64,000 nt of DNA from Rothia mucilaginosa ATCC 25296. Lineage in GTDB: Bacteria; Actinomycetota; Actinomycetes; Actinomycetales; Micrococcaceae. The stretch is from positions 511,396 through 575,395 of the forward strand of contig NZ_ACVO01000015.1 of NCBI RefSeq assembly GCF_000175615.1, read 5' to 3'. Every line of letters starts with the position of its first letter. Position 1 is the stretch's first letter. Both the position numbers and the translations under genes were made by a program. Positions 53,141 through 62,357 of the stretch are shown here, piece after piece. The notes under the pieces were generated by a model. That model saw only the letters and a list, made by a program, of their open reading frames with translations. It had not been told where the DNA came from and made no database searches.

Positions 53141-55273
53141 CTACAACTTACGCAGTTTTCCAAACAGCTCAATCGCATTCTGCTCCGTCTGATAGCCCTG
53201 AACCTCACGGCTCACCGCCACCTTAGACGTCACATTCAGCAACGGAACCGCCGGCATGAACTGACCCAACTGAGACACAACCTTCGCATACAACTCGCGC
53301 TGCGAATCCACCGAATCGGCAGAGTCCGCGGTACGAATCGCCTCCAAAATCTCAGTAAAACGAGGCGACGGTGCCACCGCCACAGCAGTAGGCGACGGCG
53401 AAGGTGACGCCGACGGGCTCGGCGAAGCCGAAGCCGAAGCCTCCTCCTCAGGCGTCAACGGGTCCGGCGAATAACTCGGCTGCGGGCTCGGAGTCGCAGA
53501 AATCCGCACATTCGAATTCGCACCACCCGACGACGGCACATCAGAACTCTTCTTCATCAAACCAGTCGTCATATCCGACGGCGCATTCGTAATCAACGAA
53601 CGCACCTGATGCTCAGCAATCAGCGGCGCCAACACCGGACCAAAGAACGCATACGGGTCACGGTACATGCCGTAGAAACCCGCCAACGTAATACCGCGCT
53701 CAGAAGAAACCTCACGGCTCTTCGACAGATACTCAGCCCACGGCAGAGGCACAGGCTTAATATTTAGGCCCACCTCAATCAGCGAAGCCACCATCTCCGA
53801 ATACACCTTCTGCGGAGTATCCATCCACGGCAGAGACACATCGGCAGGGTAGTAACACTCAATCACCTGATTGTCGTACCCAGCAGTCGCCAACAGCGAG
53901 CGCGCCATATCCTGATTACGGTCCGTGTAATCCTTCGCGTCATCAGCCTTAATGCGGAACGACGGCGAAATCAGCGTCTGCGCATCCGAGGTGCCCTGCG
54001 GATAATACTGACGTAGTGCACCGCGATCCACAGCATGCGAAATAGCGCGACGCACCGAAATATTCTTCAACACCGGATGCGCCGTATTCAAACCCAAATA
54101 CACCAGCGAGAACGGGTCACGGCCCGGCGTCTGATAGCCATCACGCGCCAACTGACCCAGATCAGACGAATTCACCTGATCACACGCATCAATGTGACCC
54201 TCCATCAGCGCAAAATAACGCTTATCCGACGAAGTGAGGGTCGAAATCTGAATCTCATCCAGCTCAGGTGCCTGACCATCAAAATGGGTATTCTTCAGCA
54301 AGCGAACCGTGCCGGCCTCGAACGACTCCACACGGAACGCACCCGTACCCACCGGGTTACCCGTCAGCTTCTGATCCGCACCAAAAAGCGAAGGATCAAT
54401 AATGCCAAACGCCTGCTGCGTCAAAATACGCGGGAACGCCAGAGAAGGACGCGACAGCGTCACCACCACAGAGTTACCCTTCGCCACCACGGACGAAACC
54501 AGCGGCAAGAACGACTGCACCACAGAGGACTGAGCGGAATCCGACTTCTGCGCACCCTTCTTCTCACCCGGATGCGCAGCATCAGAAGCCGATGCAGAAG
54601 CAGACGCGCTCGGGGTAGCAGTCTCAGAAGCACTCGCAGACGGAGTCGCCGCACCCGACGGAGACGCCTGAACAGGCACAGGCTCCACCGCCGAAGGATC
54701 AATAGAACCCGGCTTCGGCACACCAAAACCCCACGCAAACAACGGCTGAGCAGGCACCGCCAAAGCAACAGTACCCTCACCCGTAGCCAACGCCTGCCAC
54801 CTCTGGAAATTCTGCACCACAGCATCCGCAGTCAACGCAGAACCGTTACTAAAATGAGCCTCACGCAACACAAACGTATGCACCAAACGGTCATCAGAAA
54901 CCGTCCACTCACTACACAACGAATCCTGAACCTCAGGATCACCCGTGTAATGATTCGCCACCAACAACGTCTGCAAAACCTGCGCCGTCACCTGATACGT
55001 ACTCGCCACAGGAAACAACGCCGGATCCAAACCCAACGGCGCCGCACCCTGCGCAAAACGAAACACACGACGCGCATCAGCAGAGGACGCGCTCGCACTC
55101 GCCGAAGAACCAGCAGAAGACTGACCAGAACACGCAGAAAGCGCCAAACCAGCACTAAAAAGCGCGCCAAAACGCAAAACGGCACGTCGACTCAAGCCAC
55201 TCGAGCCGGCAGTGGCTCGCAGCAGCGCATCAGAACTGCCAACAGCTGATGATGCATAAGGCTGATGCTGCAC
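53141..55273 (-). CDS. family-5 solute-binding lipoprotein with Tat signal
   Basis: The 710-residue extracytoplasmic binding protein belongs to the peptide/nickel (family 5) class of ABC transporters. The N-terminus has a twin-arginine motif SRRAVLRF (28-35) and a lipobox LALSAC (Cys48), so it is likely exported folded and lipid-anchored. Family blocks include FVLREAHFSNGSALTADAVVQNF and NPVGTGAFRVESF. Two low-complexity Ser/Ala/Pro stretches (about 205-240 and 620-655) are inserted, making it longer than the usual 530-600. GTG 55273 has AGAGGA upstream. No permease or ATPase genes are adjacent, so its transporter partner is unknown. Confidence 0.88.
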   Translation of the reverse strand: MQHQPYASSAVGSSDALLRATAGSSGLSRRAVLRFGALFSAGLALSACSGQSSAGSSASASASSADARRVFRFAQGAAPLGLDPALFPVASTYQVTAQVLQTLLVANHYTGDPEVQDSLCSEWTVSDDRLVHTFVLREAHFSNGSALTADAVVQNFQRWQALATGEGTVALAVPAQPLFAWGFGVPKPGSIDPSAVEPVPVQASPSGAATPSASASETATPSASASASASDAAHPGEKKGAQKSDSAQSSVVQSFLPLVSSVVAKGNSVVVTLSRPSLAFPRILTQQAFGIIDPSLFGADQKLTGNPVGTGAFRVESFEAGTVRLLKNTHFDGQAPELDEIQISTLTSSDKRYFALMEGHIDACDQVNSSDLGQLARDGYQTPGRDPFSLVYLGLNTAHPVLKNISVRRAISHAVDRGALRQYYPQGTSDAQTLISPSFRIKADDAKDYTDRNQDMARSLLATAGYDNQVIECYYPADVSLPWMDTPQKVYSEMVASLIEVGLNIKPVPLPWAEYLSKSREVSSERGITLAGFYGMYRDPYAFFGPVLAPLIAEHQVRSLITNAPSDMTTGLMKKSSDVPSSGGANSNVRISATPSPQPSYSPDPLTPEEEASASASPSPSASPSPSPTAVAVAPSPRFTEILEAIRTADSADSVDSQRELYAKVVSQLGQFMPAVPLLNVTSKVAVSREVQGYQTEQNAIELFGKLRKL

Positions 55274-55376
55274 GGGAGGGTCCTCTCTTCCGTCGCGGAT
55301 GCTTATCTCTCAGGATAACGGTTCAACACCCAACCGGGCGAGACACACCCACCCCGGCAAGGCACATACAAGAGAA

Positions 55377-55405
55377 CCCGCCGCCACGAAAACCGTGACG
55401 GCGGG
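55377..55405 (-). terminator. terminator of tRNA-Leu
   Basis: A 12-bp stem with one mismatch (CCCGCCGCCACG with CGTGACGGCGGG) and a 5-base loop lies 18 bases after the tRNA, with TTCTCTT following on the minus strand. Confidence 0.75.
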
Positions 55406-55422
55406 CCCAATGTGAATGTGTG

Positions 55423-55504
55423 TGCGCGAGGGGGGACTTGAACCCCCACGCCATAAGGCACAGGAACCTAAATCCTGCGTGTCTGCCAATTTCACCACTC
55501 GCGC
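55423..55504 (-). tRNA. tRNA-Leu (anticodon TAG)
   Basis: A cloverleaf is visible on the minus strand: acceptor GCGCGAG/CTCGCGC, anticodon arm CAGGA-TTTAGGT-TCCTG with anticodon TAG, a long variable arm and the T-arm GGGGGTTCAAGTCCCCC. The 3' CCA is not encoded. Confidence 0.95.
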
Positions 55505-55690
55505 GCAGTGTCACCTCACATCCGAAGATGCATGCGTCTGAGGCAACAAAAAATTAGTGTACACCAGGAACCAAGGTTCTCCAAGCCTTAAAAGAAGCCC
55601 CCATAGGGCAAAAAGTCCGCAAACACGCCGAACAACAACCCCCTCAAGAAGCAACAGAACGGCGATACGCAAACCCCAGAAAACGTGACC

Positions 55691-56167
55691 CTACTTCGGG
55701 TCAATACCCAAATCACGACGCAGCTTCGCCACATGACCCGTCGCACGCACATTGTACTGAGCCACAGAAATAACACCCTGCTCATCAATCACAAACGTCG
55801 AACGAATCAGGCCCTCATACACCTTGCCGTAATTCTTCTTCTCACCCCACGCACCATACGCCTCAGCCACCGCATGATCAGCATCAGATAGCAGCGGGAA
55901 CGTCAACGACTCCTTCTCCACAAAGCGAGCAATAGCCGCCGGCGAATCCGGAGAAACACCCAACACCACGTAACCCAACGACTTCAACGACGCCAAATTA
56001 TCGCGGAAATCGCACGCCTCCTTAGTGCAACCCGGAGTCGAAGCCTTCGGGTAAAAATACAAAATCACCTTGCTGCCCGCATAATCACTCAGGCTATGTT
56101 CCTTACCCGACGCATCAGCAAGGGTAAAAGCAGGCGCCGGGGTGCCCGGCTCAAGACGAACGCTCAT
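55691..56167 (-). CDS. bcp: thiol peroxidase of the BCP/PrxQ type
   Basis: The 158-residue peroxiredoxin reduces hydroperoxides using thioredoxin-like donors. It has peroxidatic Cys47 in PKASTPGCTKEACDF and resolving Cys52 five residues later, the atypical two-cysteine arrangement of PrxQ. The ATG at 56167 is 7 bases from GAGGAG. It fits the oxidative-stress theme with sigR and mscR, but I see no SigR promoter here. A weak GCCC/GGGGC hairpin lies about 80 bases after the stop. Confidence 0.95.
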   Translation of the reverse strand: MSVRLEPGTPAPAFTLADASGKEHSLSDYAGSKVILYFYPKASTPGCTKEACDFRDNLASLKSLGYVVLGVSPDSPAAIARFVEKESLTFPLLSDADHAVAEAYGAWGEKKNYGKVYEGLIRSTFVIDEQGVISVAQYNVRATGHVAKLRRDLGIDPK

Positions 56168-56320
56168 CAATAACTCCTCAAAACATCAATAGAGATCAGC
56201 AGGGGAGCGGCGGATGCGCCCCATGCAGTACCAAGGGCGGACGCGCCCCATGCAATACACACAGTCTAGTGTCCCACACACCCCACCCAAACAATGTGTC
56301 CAGGCTCACTCCAAATCAAC

Positions 56321-56350
56321 TTGCGCACACCACAAAAACTCGCGTATAGT
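56321..56350 (+). promoter_or_regulatory. promoter of tRNA-Lys copy 1
   Basis: TTGCGC (56321-56326) and TATAGT (56345-56350) are 18 bases apart. The -10 hexamer and flanks are conserved at copy 2. The leader carries a small hairpin CAAGG-gaaa-CCTTG whose counterpart in copy 2 has different but still complementary arms. Confidence 0.75.
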
Positions 56351-56389
56351 ATTTTTCTGTTGCAAGGGAAACCTTGAAAAACAAAACAA

Positions 56390-56462
56390 GCGCCTCTAGC
56401 TCAATTGGCAGAGCAATTGACTCTTAATCAATGGGTTCTGGGTTCGAGTCCCAGGGGGCGCA
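56390..56462 (+). tRNA. tRNA-Lys (anticodon CTT), copy 1
   Basis: A 73-base cloverleaf has acceptor GCGCCTC/GGGGCGC, D-arm GCTC..GAGC, anticodon arm ATTGA-CTCTTAA-TCAAT and T-arm CTGGG-TTCGAGT-CCCAG. The 3' CCA is not encoded. It is identical to the tRNA at 61697-61769. Confidence 0.96.
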
Positions 56463-56470
56463 CTTCAAAG

Positions 56471-56508
56471 AAAATCCCGCTGATTCTTCGGAATCGGCGG
56501 GATTTTTG
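56471..56508 (+). terminator. terminator of tRNA-Lys copy 1
   Basis: AAAATCCCGCTGATTC pairs with GAATCGGCGGGATTTTT around a TTCG tetraloop. It is identical at copy 2. Confidence 0.92.
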
Positions 56509-56539
56509 CGTTCCCTCTGAAAAAGATTTTGCTGGGCTT

Positions 56540-56631
56540 GAGGTATAGATATTTCCCCTTGCTCCTACAGGGGACCCGTCCTCGCTTCGCTTCGGACACC
56601 CTGATGTCGCGACGGGGAATATCTATACCTC
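56540..56631. repeat. 92-bp palindromic element downstream of tRNA-Lys copy 1
   Basis: Outer arms GAGGTATAGATATTTCCCC and GGGGAATATCTATACCTC pair over 18 bases with one bulge. The interior contains a GTCC-TCGCTTCGCTTC-GGAC hairpin. It recurs almost exactly at 61845-61935. Surrounding bases 56509-56846 hold no gene and share long matches with 61816-62080. Confidence 0.88.
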
Positions 56632-56846
56632 TGCGCATCTGTGGTTCAGGGGTTCGCGAAATCCCGCCGGGGTTGCGGTAGATTTGCGGTGGTTCAGTGT
56701 GTGCGCCCCGTGCCTGGCGAACTGGGGCGGGGGAGGCTGTCGCGGTTTAGCCTGTTGCTTGGTGGTTGGTGTTTTGCGTGCAGGCACACGAAAGCCCGCC
56801 ACCGTCACACAACAGCAGCGGGCAATCATTTCAAAAAGTCACAAGG

Positions 56847-57386
56847 CTACAGGACCGGCCAAATCCGCGTCACAAACTCACGGAAATCCTCCACGTCCTT
56901 ACCCTGCTCCAACAGGCCAGTACCAAGGTGAGTTGCAACCTCAGCATTATCCTCAAACGACAAATAAAACGAGCTACCATTCACCGACTCAAGCGTCACC
57001 GCATCATCACCCACACGATACGCATGCAGAGCATTTGTATTATCAATCGTCGTAGCCGTACCCGCAGGCGTCAATGCAGGCAAATTCACCGGAGCAATAA
57101 TCACCTCATCAGGCGCATCCTGATACCCAACAATAAAATGCTGCTGATCAGGATACTGATGCAACGCCAAATCAGGATTACGGTAAACCGCACGGCCCGT
57201 CGCATACACCAAATTGTATGCACCGTAATTAATAATCTGCTCGTCAAAAACCGGGTGCAGAACTCGGATAAGTTCCTCACCCGTCAAAAACACGTCACTC
57301 TCAACAGAGTTACGGGGGTCAACAACCTCTGCGTACTTACTTGCTTCGGTCAGCTCATCAGCGACCGGGATGATCGGTTCGGTCAT
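56847..57386 (-). CDS. hypothetical protein, 179 residues
   Basis: I do not recognise this soluble, acidic protein. It has no signal peptide, membrane segment or cysteine. Visible features are VFLTGEELIRVLHPVFDE, YATGRAVYRNPDLALHQYP and a C-terminal VEDFREFVTRIW. Base composition is lower in GC than the flanking operons, and no clear ribosome site precedes ATG 57386. It lies between the first duplicated tRNA-Lys unit and ilvB, a plausible spot for an acquired gene. An immunity or antitoxin-like role cannot be tested from sequence alone. Confidence 0.6.
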   Translation of the reverse strand: MTEPIIPVADELTEASKYAEVVDPRNSVESDVFLTGEELIRVLHPVFDEQIINYGAYNLVYATGRAVYRNPDLALHQYPDQQHFIVGYQDAPDEVIIAPVNLPALTPAGTATTIDNTNALHAYRVGDDAVTLESVNGSSFYLSFEDNAEVATHLGTGLLEQGKDVEDFREFVTRIWPVL

Positions 57387-57637
57387 AGCTTCAGTCTACC
57401 GGGGTAACCAACGAAGGTCACGAGTATTCGCGCATATTACGCGCCATGACGTCCAAAAATGCGAGTTTTTCTCACCTGTTCAAATGAACACGTGGGAATG
57501 TGTCAACAAGTGCAATGTGTCCACATCATGAAAGAAAGTATCTGACCTGCACCTTTATGAACAAAAACGGGCGTGTTGCTCGATAGAGATTTGACTCACC
57601 CCTTCTTGGGGCGCACCATAGAAGGGTGAAGACAGCA

Positions 57638-57676
57638 ATGTTCCAGCGAATTCTACGCCTTGTCGACGTCGCCTAG
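57638..57676 (+). CDS. ilvB leader peptide for attenuation
   Basis: The 12-residue frame reads MFQRILRLVDVA, with Ile, Leu, Leu, Val and Val in a run of seven codons. That is the composition expected of a leader peptide sensing branched-chain aminoacyl-tRNA. It is followed directly by mutually exclusive hairpins and a terminator ahead of ilvB. GAAGGG lies 11 bases upstream, so the ribosome site is only moderate. Confidence 0.75.
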   Translation: MFQRILRLVDVA

Positions 57677-57750
57677 GGCGCGTGGCAGGGTCTATTCACT
57701 GCGACTGAGCGCCCCTACCGCTACCACCAACAGCGAGGGGCATTTTTTAT
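57676..57750 (+). terminator. attenuator of the ilvBN operon
   Basis: The terminator stem is GCCCCT-ac-CGCT (57711-57722) with AGCG-AGGGGC (57732-57741), then TTTTTT. The competing antiterminator pairs GGGCGC (57676-57681) with GCGCCC (57709-57714), overlapping the terminator's left arm. The leader-peptide stop codon (57674-57676) sits on the antiterminator's edge. This is the classical translation-coupled attenuation layout. The rest of 57387-57637 shows no gene. Confidence 0.8.
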
Positions 57751-57847
57751 AGCTTGGTACCCCCGGGCATAGGATGCGTGAGGATCACACAAACCTCACG
57801 CAGAACATTGAGTACAACGAAGAACCATTAAGACACGAGGCATTTCC

Positions 57848-59650
57848 ATGACTATGGGATTTTCCACTTCTGATGACGCGGCAAACGCTCCCGCAGAACG
57901 CATGACCGGTTCTCAGGCAATCGTCCGCACCCTTGAAGACCTGGGTGTGACTGACGTATTCGGCCTGCCTGGTGGAGCCATTCTGCCGACCTATGACCCC
58001 CTGTACGACTCCAAGAAGGTCCGCCACATCCTGGTCCGCCACGAGCAGGGCGCAGGCCACGCAGCTCAGGGCTACGCAGTGTCCAGCGGCAAGACCGGCG
58101 TGTGCATCGCAACCTCCGGCCCCGGCGCAACCAACCTGCTGACCGCAATCGCTGACGCAAACATGGACTCCGTCCCCCTTGTCGCAATCACCGGCCAGGT
58201 GTCCACTAAGCTGCTGGGCTCTGACGCATTCCAGGAAGCTGACATCGTCGGCATGGCAATGCCCATCTCCAAGCACTCCTTCATGATCACCGACCCGCAG
58301 GACATCCCCCGCGCGCTCGCAGCAGCATTCCACATCGCATCCACCGGCCGCCCCGGCCCCGTGCTCGTGGACGTCACCAAGGACGCACAGGTCGGCATGA
58401 TGGAATACCGCGGCATTCCTGAGGACCTGGAGCTGCGCGGCTACACCCCCGTCACCCGCGGCCACTCCAAGCAGATTCACGAAGCAGCTAAGTTCATCAC
58501 CGAATCCAAGCGCCCCGTCTTCTACGTCGGCGGTGGCCTGGTCCGCGCAGGTGCTTCCGAAGAGTTCCACAAGCTGGCTAAGCTCATCGGCGCACCCGTC
58601 GTCACCACCCTGAACGCTATCGGTGCATTCCCCGACTCTGACCCCCAGAACCTCGGCATGCCCGGCATGCACGGCACCGTCCCCGCCGTTGCCGCAATGC
58701 AGAAGTCTGACCTGCTGATTACCCTCGGCGCACGCTTCGACGACCGCGTCACCGGTAAGCTCGACTCCTTCGCACCCGAGGCTAAGGTCATCCACATTGA
58801 CGTTGACCCGGCAGAAATCTCGAAGATCCGCTTCGCAGACGTGCCGATTGTTGGCGACCTCAAGTACGTGCTGCCCGAGCTGACCGACCTGCTCTCCACC
58901 GAGTTCGCAGACCAGCTGCCGAACCTGACCGAGTGGTGGAATGAGCTGAACGTCATCCGCAAGGATTACCCGCTCGGCTATGAGAAGCCCAACGATGGCC
59001 TCGGCTCGCCCGAATACGTCCTCGAGCGCATCAGCGCCCTCACCGGCCCTGACGCATACTACGTCACCGGCGTTGGCCAGCACCAGATGTGGGGTGCACA
59101 CTACATTCAGCAGGAGAGCCCCCGTCACTTCATTAGCTCCGCTGGTCTGGGTACCATGGGTTACGGCGTTCCTGCCGGCATGGGTGCAAAGGTTGCACAC
59201 CCCGAATCCACCGTGTGGATTATCGACGGTGACGGCTGCTTCCAGATGACCAACCAGGAGCTGGTCACCTGCGCGCAGAACAACATCCCCGTCAAGGTTG
59301 CTATCATCAATAACTCCTCCCTCGGTATGGTGCGTCAGTGGCAGACTCTGTTCTACAACGAGCGCTACTCCAACACCGACCTGAAGGACGGTCACGGCAC
59401 CGTACGCATCCCCGACTTCGTGAAGCTCGGCGATGCATACGGTTGCGCCACCTTCCGTTGCGAGCGCGACGAAGACGTGGACGCCACCATTAAGGCTGCC
59501 CTGGAAATCAACGACCGCCCCGTGGTCATTGACTTCACCGTCAGCCCCCACGCACTGGTCTGGCCCATGGTCCCGGCAGGCGTTTCTAATGACAAGATTT
59601 GGATTGCGAAGAACACTTCGCCCGAGTTCGATCGTGAGGGAGAGAACTAA
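57848..59650 (+). CDS. ilvB: acetolactate synthase, large subunit
   Basis: IlvB uses thiamine diphosphate and FAD to condense two pyruvates, or pyruvate and 2-oxobutyrate, in the first step of branched-chain amino-acid synthesis. The 600-residue protein shows [14 protein letters not shown] with the catalytic Glu, [16 protein letters not shown], and the thiamine-diphosphate motif [12 protein letters not shown]. The start is ATG 57848 or 57854. An attenuator precedes it, and the stop overlaps the ilvN start by one base (TAATG). Identification is firm. Confidence 0.97.
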   Translation: MTMGFSTSDDAANAPAERMTGSQAIVRTLEDLGVTDVFGLPGGAILPTYDPLYDSKKVRHILVRHEQGAGHAAQGYAVSSGKTGVCIATSGPGATNLLTAIADANMDSVPLVAITGQVSTKLLGSDAFQEADIVGMAMPISKHSFMITDPQDIPRALAAAFHIASTGRPGPVLVDVTKDAQVGMMEYRGIPEDLELRGYTPVTRGHSKQIHEAAKFITESKRPVFYVGGGLVRAGASEEFHKLAKLIGAPVVTTLNAIGAFPDSDPQNLGMPGMHGTVPAVAAMQKSDLLITLGARFDDRVTGKLDSFAPEAKVIHIDVDPAEISKIRFADVPIVGDLKYVLPELTDLLSTEFADQLPNLTEWWNELNVIRKDYPLGYEKPNDGLGSPEYVLERISALTGPDAYYVTGVGQHQMWGAHYIQQESPRHFISSAGLGTMGYGVPAGMGAKVAHPESTVWIIDGDGCFQMTNQELVTCAQNNIPVKVAIINNSSLGMVRQWQTLFYNERYSNTDLKDGHGTVRIPDFVKLGDAYGCATFRCERDEDVDATIKAALEINDRPVVIDFTVSPHALVWPMVPAGVSNDKIWIAKNTSPEFDREGEN

Positions 59651-60150
59651 TGTCTCAGCACACTCTGTCCGTTCTGGTAGAAGATAAGCCGGGCGTTCTC
59701 ACCCGAGTTTCCGGTCTGTTCTCCCGCCGCCTGTTCAACATCCTCTCCCTGGCTGTGGGCCCCACCGAAAACCCCGGTGTTTCCCGCATCACCGTCGTGA
59801 CCGAGGGTGACGCTCACACCATCGAGCAGATCACCAAGCAGCTGAACAAGCTTGTTCACGTGCTGAAGGTCGTCGAGCTTCCCGCCGACTCCTCCACCCA
59901 GCGTGGTCACATCCTGATTAAGGTCAAGGCCGATGCAGTTGCTCGCCTGCAGATCGTTCAGGCAGCTGACCTGTTCCGTGCATCCGTGATTGACGTTTCC
60001 CCTGAGTCTGTTGTCATTGAGGCAACCGGTTCTGAGGAGAAGCTCAACGCACTGCTGGATGTTCTGGAGCCTTACGGTGTTCGCGAAATTGTTCGCGCAG
60101 GCACCATCGGCCTGGCACGTGGCCCCCGCGCTATGAGCGAGCGCATCTAG
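59650..60150 (+). CDS. ilvN: acetolactate synthase, small regulatory subunit
   Basis: The 166-residue protein has an N-terminal ACT domain (HTLSVLVEDKPGVLTRVSGLF region, about 4-78) that binds valine for feedback inhibition, and a C-terminal domain (about 85-160) that activates IlvB. GAGGGAGAG stands a few bases before the ATG, which overlaps the ilvB stop. Length is typical. Identification is firm. Confidence 0.97.
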   Translation: MSQHTLSVLVEDKPGVLTRVSGLFSRRLFNILSLAVGPTENPGVSRITVVTEGDAHTIEQITKQLNKLVHVLKVVELPADSSTQRGHILIKVKADAVARLQIVQAADLFRASVIDVSPESVVIEATGSEEKLNALLDVLEPYGVREIVRAGTIGLARGPRAMSERI

Positions 60151-60157
60151 CACAAAA

Positions 60158-60244
60158 TACCTGACGCTACATTCCCGTAGCAGTTCTCCCGCCCGCACAA
60201 CCGAAACACACGTATTCGCAGTGCGGGCGGGGGAGCATCAGGTA
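60158..60244 (+). terminator. large nested hairpin between ilvN and ilvC
   Basis: Outer arms TACCTGA (60158-60164) and TCAGGTA (60238-60244) enclose a GC-rich stem CTCCCGCCCGCAC (60186-60198) with GTGCGGGCGGGGGAG (60221-60235). The tail CTCTCTATTTCTTTC is only moderately U-rich. It may be a partial terminator or an mRNA stabiliser that sets the ilvBN to ilvC ratio. The remaining 60245-60457 gap probably carries an ilvC promoter. Confidence 0.6.
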
Positions 60245-60448
60245 CTCTCTATTTCTTTCTCTACTAGGTGATTTCTCTACCTAGGCACCCCAATACCAAA
60301 GAAATAGATGCAGTACCCCATAAACTCTGCAGGTTATAAAATCTTGAGCCACAATCTGAGAAGTGCTCTCGTAAACCTGCACCCCAAAAGCTATCAAGTA
60401 GAATAGTCAATGTTGAGCCCAGCCTGGGCCGCATACCAAACTTACTGA

Positions 60449-61486
<1,038 letters not shown>

Positions 61487-61514
61487 ACGGTAGCTCAGCA
61501 ATAGCTTTCTAAGG

Positions 61515-61564
61515 ATCCGGCGTTCTACTTCTCACCCATACAGGGGAGGGGTAGGGTGCCGGAT
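61515..61564 (+). terminator. hairpin after ilvC
   Basis: ATCCGGC (61515-61521) pairs with GCCGGAT (61558-61564), with further CTAC/GTAG pairing inside. The tail TCTTGCTGTTT is weakly U-rich. Confidence 0.55.
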
Positions 61565-61629
61565 TCTTGCTGTTTCAAGCTGAACAGCAGCACCCGTCAA
61601 ATATGTGATGCAGTTCATGCTTGCTCGAG

Positions 61630-61658
61630 TTGCGGGCATCCGCGGAATGCCGTATAGT
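61630..61658 (+). promoter_or_regulatory. promoter of tRNA-Lys copy 2
   Basis: TTGCGG (61630-61635) and TATAGT (61653-61658) are 17 bases apart. The leader hairpin TTGCGAGGG-aaa-CCCGCAA is the counterpart of a smaller one at copy 1. Confidence 0.78.
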
Positions 61659-61696
61659 ATTTACTTGTTGCGAGGGAAACCCGCAAAACAAAATAA

Positions 61697-61769
61697 GCGC
61701 CTCTAGCTCAATTGGCAGAGCAATTGACTCTTAATCAATGGGTTCTGGGTTCGAGTCCCAGGGGGCGCA
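61697..61769 (+). tRNA. tRNA-Lys (anticodon CTT), copy 2
   Basis: Identical in all 73 bases to the tRNA at 56390-56462. The flanking terminator and downstream palindrome are also duplicated, so the whole unit appears to be copied rather than just the tRNA. Confidence 0.96.
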
Positions 61770-61777
61770 CTTCAAAG

Positions 61778-61815
61778 AAAATCCCGCTGATTCTTCGGAA
61801 TCGGCGGGATTTTTG
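61778..61815 (+). terminator. terminator of tRNA-Lys copy 2
   Basis: Same TTCG-loop stem and T-tract as at 56471-56508, without a mismatch. Confidence 0.92.
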
Positions 61816-61844
61816 CGTTCCCTGAATTTTATAGATTTTGGCTT

Positions 61845-61935
61845 GAGGTATAGATATTCCCCTTGCTCCTACAGGGGACCCGTCCTCGCTTCGCTTCGGA
61901 CACCCTGATGTCGCGACGGGGAATATCTATACCTC
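61845..61935. repeat. palindromic element downstream of tRNA-Lys copy 2
   Basis: Outer arms GAGGTATAGATATTCCCC and GGGGAATATCTATACCTC are perfectly complementary (18 bp). The interior matches 56540-56631. The extra T that bulges the stem in copy 1 is absent here. Confidence 0.9.
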
Positions 61936-62025
61936 TGCGCATCTGTGGTTCAGGGGTTCGCGGAATCTCGCCGGTTCGTTGGGTTGCGTGGTGGTTCAGT
62001 ATGTGCGCCCCGTGCCTAGCGAACT

Positions 62026-62136
62026 GGGGCGGGGGAGGCTGTCGCCTCTTGGTCTGTTGCCTGGTGGCTGGTGTTTTGCGTGTGGGGCGGGGGAGGCTGT
62101 CGCGGTTTAGCGTGTTGCATGGTGGCTGAATGTTTG
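62026..62136. repeat. 58-bp tandem repeat in the metG upstream gap
   Basis: Units starting GGGGCGGGGGAGGCTGTCGC at 62026 and 62084 run head to tail with similar TGTTGC(c/a)TGGTGGCTG 3' halves. One related unit occurs at 56723 after tRNA-Lys copy 1. The whole 61816-62357 gap otherwise shows no gene. Its right part (62160-62290) has no repeat or frame I can support. Confidence 0.75.
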
Positions 62137-62357
62137 GGCTGGTGCGCCGTGTTTTCCGGAAGCGCCCTCAGGGTGTCACACGGACGCTCTCCGCAGCGAA
62201 GCAAGGAGGGGGCGGAGCGTCCGGGTGACGGGTGCCCCTGCGTAGGCGCGGAGGAAACATGCGGCGTGCTAGCCTCCACCCACACGCAATGAGTCAGCGC
62301 GTATCAGACTATAACCAGGGTGAGAGTCGTACCTAATACTGCGGTAAACTGAAAGTT

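Noticed and set aside
57440..57500. LexA-type box (TGTTCA-AA-TGAACA) before ilvB
   Set aside because: The palindrome is real, but it does not match the GAAC-N4-GTTC pattern of actinobacterial SOS boxes, and ilvB is not an SOS gene.
57785..59551. 588-codon minus-strand frame opposite ilvB
   Set aside because: Complement of a firmly identified gene; low-quality composition.
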